In this document: positions 61,694-64,000 of the stretch, in pieces | Position numbering within the stretch: position 1 is the stretch's first letter | Layout: each line of letters begins with the position of its first letter | DNA from: Thermanaerothrix daxensis | GTDB taxonomy: Bacteria; Chloroflexota; Anaerolineae; Anaerolineales; Anaerolineaceae | Direction: 5' to 3' | DNA length: 64,000 bases | Assembly: GCF_001306145.1 (NCBI RefSeq) | Contig: NZ_LGKO01000005.1 | Span: 124,001-188,000, forward strand | Notes under the pieces: model-generated | Databases searched by the model: none | Told to the model about the DNA's origin: nothing | Seen by the model: the letters and a program-made list of their open reading frames with translations, nothing else | Translations under genes and position numbers: made by a program

Positions 61694-62211
61694 ACACGCT
61701 ACGCGCCAAATACGCCGATGAAATTCAAGCCATCCTGGCTAAGTATCCGCCGGAACACAAGCGCTCAGCGGTCATGCCCCTGCTCTACCTGGCCCAGCGC
61801 GAAGCGGGCTATGTAACGGTGCAGGCCATGGCTGAAATCGCCGAGATTCTGGAGATTTCGATCACGGATGTAGCCTCCATTGTGGGCTTTTACACACTTT
61901 ATTACGACCAGCCGCATGGGCGCTACCACATTCAGGTTTGCACGGACCTTCCCTGTGCCCTACGCGGCGCAGAAGATTTTCTGAAAGCCCTCTGCCAGGC
62001 GCTGGGGGTAGAGGTGGGGCAGGTCACGCCAGATGGGCTCTTCGTCATCGAAGAAGTGAAGTGCATTGGGGCCTGTCATCGGGCGCCGGTTTTCCAGGTG
62101 CAGGGAGATGGGGAAATTGTCTTTCACGAAAATCAGACCCTGGAGACGGCCCTGGCGGTCATTGAAGCCTTAAGGCAAAAAGCCCAGCAGGAGAAGGAGG
62201 GCACAGCATGA
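61690..62211 (+). CDS. nuoE: NADH-quinone oxidoreductase subunit E
   Basis: NuoE (173 residues) carries the [2Fe-2S] cluster N1a; the ligands are CTDLPC and CIGAC. It starts with GTG at 61690, overlapping the nuoD stop. It is next to nuoF, with which it forms the NADH-binding head. The ATG of nuoF overlaps its stop by 4 bases. Confidence 0.96.
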   Translation: MNTLRAKYADEIQAILAKYPPEHKRSAVMPLLYLAQREAGYVTVQAMAEIAEILEISITDVASIVGFYTLYYDQPHGRYHIQVCTDLPCALRGAEDFLKALCQALGVEVGQVTPDGLFVIEEVKCIGACHRAPVFQVQGDGEIVFHENQTLETALAVIEALRQKAQQEKEGTA

Positions 62212-63473
62212 GCGAGTATCTCATCCTACGTCACCGCGCCATCCCGGGCCTGGAGCGCCTGCCGGTGTACCTGGAGCACCAGGGGTTTGCGGCCTTCAAA
62301 AAGGCCGTGATGGAGTTGCCGCCAGCGCAGGTCATCCAGATGGTTAAAGACTCGGGATTACGCGGGCGCGGTGGGGCGGGCTTTCCAACGGGCTTAAAGT
62401 GGTCATTTTTGCCCAATGATCTCTGGCCGCACTATGTGGTAGCCAATGCGGATGAATCTGAACCGGGCACCTTCAAGGACCGTGAGATCATGGAATCCAA
62501 CCCCTTCCAGTTTTTGGAGGGGTTGATGATTGCCGCGTATGCGGTGCAGGCCAATGTGGCCTATATCTATATTCGGGGCGAGTACTGGCACATTGCCAGG
62601 TGGTTGGATCAAAAGATTGCCGAATTGGAACAGGCCGGGTTGCTGGGGGAGCGTCTTTTTGGCACCGACTACTCCCTTCGCATTTACACCCATTTGGGGG
62701 CGGGTGCGTACATCTGTGGCGAAGAAACGGCGTTGTTGGAATCGCTGGAGGGCAAACTGGGCCAGCCGCGCCTGCGCCCGCCCTTCCCGGCTACGGCGGG
62801 GCTGTACAATCGCCCAACGGTAGTCAATAATGTAGAGACTCTGGCAAACGTTCCGCTAATTGTGCTTAACGGACCGGCCTGGTATCACAATTACGGCACG
62901 GATAAGAGCCCCGGCACCAAGGTTTTCAGCCTTTCAGGATGTGTTAACCGGCCGGGTAATTACGAGTTGCCTTTTGGGGTCACCTTCCGCGAGTTGATTT
63001 TTGAGCATGGGGGAGGCGTGCCGGAGGGACGCACGCTCAAAGCCGTGATGACGGCCGGGGCATCCTCGGTGCTAATTCCAATGGACGAAAGCGTGCTGGA
63101 TACCCCAATGGATTACGAATCCCTGAACAAATTCGGCGGTTCATTGGGATCGGCTTCGGTGATTGTGCTGGATGATTCGGTCAACATGGCGTGGTTGACC
63201 CAGAAGACGGTCAATTTCTTCAAACATGAGTCATGTGGCAAGTGCACGCCCTGCCGCGAGGGTACCTATTGGATGAATCGCCTGGCCGAACGCATTGTGC
63301 GCGGCAAGGCCGGCCTCCGTGAGGTGGAGTTGCTCTACCAGGTGGCGCGTCAGATGCAGGGCAAGTGCCTGTGCGCGTTGGGAGAGTTTTCTACACTGGC
63401 TGTGGTTTCCAGCATTGATCGCTTCCGAGCCGATTTTGAAGCCGTTGTGACGAAGGAGCCGATTTATGGGTAA
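62208..63473 (+). CDS. nuoF: NADH-quinone oxidoreductase subunit F
   Basis: NuoF (421 residues) binds NADH and FMN and holds the N3 [4Fe-4S] cluster. Seen: GLRGRGGAGFPTG (FMN/NADH loop), NADESEPGT, and the cluster motif SCGKCTPCREG with the fourth Cys in CLCALGEF. ATG 62208 overlaps the nuoE stop (ATGA). Confidence 0.97.
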   Translation: MSEYLILRHRAIPGLERLPVYLEHQGFAAFKKAVMELPPAQVIQMVKDSGLRGRGGAGFPTGLKWSFLPNDLWPHYVVANADESEPGTFKDREIMESNPFQFLEGLMIAAYAVQANVAYIYIRGEYWHIARWLDQKIAELEQAGLLGERLFGTDYSLRIYTHLGAGAYICGEETALLESLEGKLGQPRLRPPFPATAGLYNRPTVVNNVETLANVPLIVLNGPAWYHNYGTDKSPGTKVFSLSGCVNRPGNYELPFGVTFRELIFEHGGGVPEGRTLKAVMTAGASSVLIPMDESVLDTPMDYESLNKFGGSLGSASVIVLDDSVNMAWLTQKTVNFFKHESCGKCTPCREGTYWMNRLAERIVRGKAGLREVELLYQVARQMQGKCLCALGEFSTLAVVSSIDRFRADFEAVVTKEPIYG

Positions 63474-64000
63474 GATGGTCACCCTCACCATTGATGGCCA
63501 GGTGATCAGCGTCCCGCAGGGAATGCTGATTGTGGATGCTGCCAAAAAGGCGGGAATTGACATCCCAGTCTTTTGCTATCACCCCAAGATGGAACCGGTG
63601 GGAATGTGCCGCATGTGCCTGGTGGAGGTGGGGCGACCCGTGATTGACCGCACCACCGGGCAGCCCATTTTGGAAGCCGACGGTACACCGAAGATTCAGT
63701 TCGGGCCTAAGCTTGAAACCGCCTGCACGACGCCGGTGAGCGAGGGCATGGTTGTGCGCACTCAAACCCAGGTGGTCGCGGAGGCGCGCCGGGGTATCAT
63801 TGAGTTTCTCCTCACCTCGCACCCCCTAGATTGCCCGATTTGCGATAAGGGCGGTGAATGCCCGTTGCAGAATCTGACCATGGCTTACGGGCCGGGGGAG
63901 TCGCGCTTTCAGTATGAAGATAAAATGCACCTGGCCAAGCACGTACCGCTGGGTGAGTTGATTTATCTGGATCGTGAGCGCTGCATTTTATGTGGCCGGT
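63466..64000 (+). CDS. nuoG: NADH-quinone oxidoreductase subunit G (cut by window edge)
   Basis: The first 178 codons of NuoG are present. The [2Fe-2S] cluster site (FCYHPKMEPVGMCRMCLVE and ETACTTP), the HPLDCPICDKGGECPLQ [4Fe-4S] region and the start of the next CILCG motif are seen. ATG 63466 overlaps the nuoF stop by 8 bases. The molybdopterin-like C-terminal part is beyond the window. Confidence 0.95.
   Translation, partial: MGKMVTLTIDGQVISVPQGMLIVDAAKKAGIDIPVFCYHPKMEPVGMCRMCLVEVGRPVIDRTTGQPILEADGTPKIQFGPKLETACTTPVSEGMVVRTQTQVVAEARRGIIEFLLTSHPLDCPICDKGGECPLQNLTMAYGPGESRFQYEDKMHLAKHVPLGELIYLDRERCILCGR

Overview
The window looks like one continuous stretch of chromosome from a GC-rich, Gram-positive-like or monoderm member of the Chloroflexota, most likely Anaerolineae. 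No rRNA or marker tree is available here, so this rests on gene style. The signs are a menaquinone methyltransferase (MenG), a NuoA-G complex I cluster, extracellular proteins with Thr/Pro-rich linkers and LysM or 3D/G5 domains, several DUF5668/LiaF-like and SIMPL proteins, GatCAB indirect aminoacylation, many large GAF-domain histidine kinases, and no outer-membrane genes.

Layout. 1-3.3 kb: cell-wall proteins (LysM protein cut by the left edge, L,D-transpeptidase) and an EamA permease. 3.4-7.7 kb: gatC-gatA-(double-DUF4870 membrane protein)-gatB. 7.9-12.4 kb: a methyltransferase, a cupin, then frr-uppS-cdsA-glpX. 12.5-15.9 kb (minus): a SIMPL lipoprotein and a three-gene set of LiaF-like membrane proteins. 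16-21.5 kb: ABM monooxygenase, N-formylglutamate amidohydrolase-like protein, the SRP RNA with its own consensus promoter, methyltransferases including MenG, and a NarL-type sensor kinase. 21.7-25.2 kb: a secreted repeat protein behind a PhoB-like promoter, then a roadblock/V4R/response-regulator operon ending in a dolichol-phosphate-mannose-synthase-like glycosyltransferase. 25.2-33.5 kb (mostly minus): rsmA with a G5/3D wall protein, a GT39-like membrane protein, and a SWIM/SNF2 pair. 33.5-33.9 kb holds a candidate 6S-like structured RNA and the autoregulatory-looking promoter of an ArsR-type regulator that is coupled to an MFS transporter.

36.3-42.1 kb: OsmC, a lipoprotein, then cas6-cas1-cas2 and a CRISPR array of 26 repeats (25 spacers) behind a 433-base leader with large inverted repeats. 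No interference (effector) gene is present in the window. A 540-base stretch without recognisable genes follows, then tRNA-Val(GAC) with promoter and terminator.

42.8-49.5 kb: a DUF5666 lipoprotein, an ECF-like sigma factor and its membrane anti-sigma factor (which carries DUF5666-like repeats and the same kind of C-terminal tail as the lipoprotein), a HIT hydrolase, TsaC/Sua5, a phosphodiesterase-like protein and a DCC thiol-disulfide protein. 49.6-56.9 kb (minus): a 1337-residue PDZ/membrane/4xGAF histidine kinase, a NusG/RfaH-like factor, a DUF2207 protein and a CPBP protease. 57-58.9 kb: a large membrane glycosyltransferase-like protein. 59-64 kb: nuoABCDEF and the start of nuoG, from a strong promoter at 58930-58958.

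Most genes are tightly packed with ATGA-type overlaps. The most unusual items are the effectorless CRISPR module and its leader, the candidate 6S-like RNA, the sigma/anti-sigma/DUF5666 set with its shared tail, and the membrane protein inside the gat operon.
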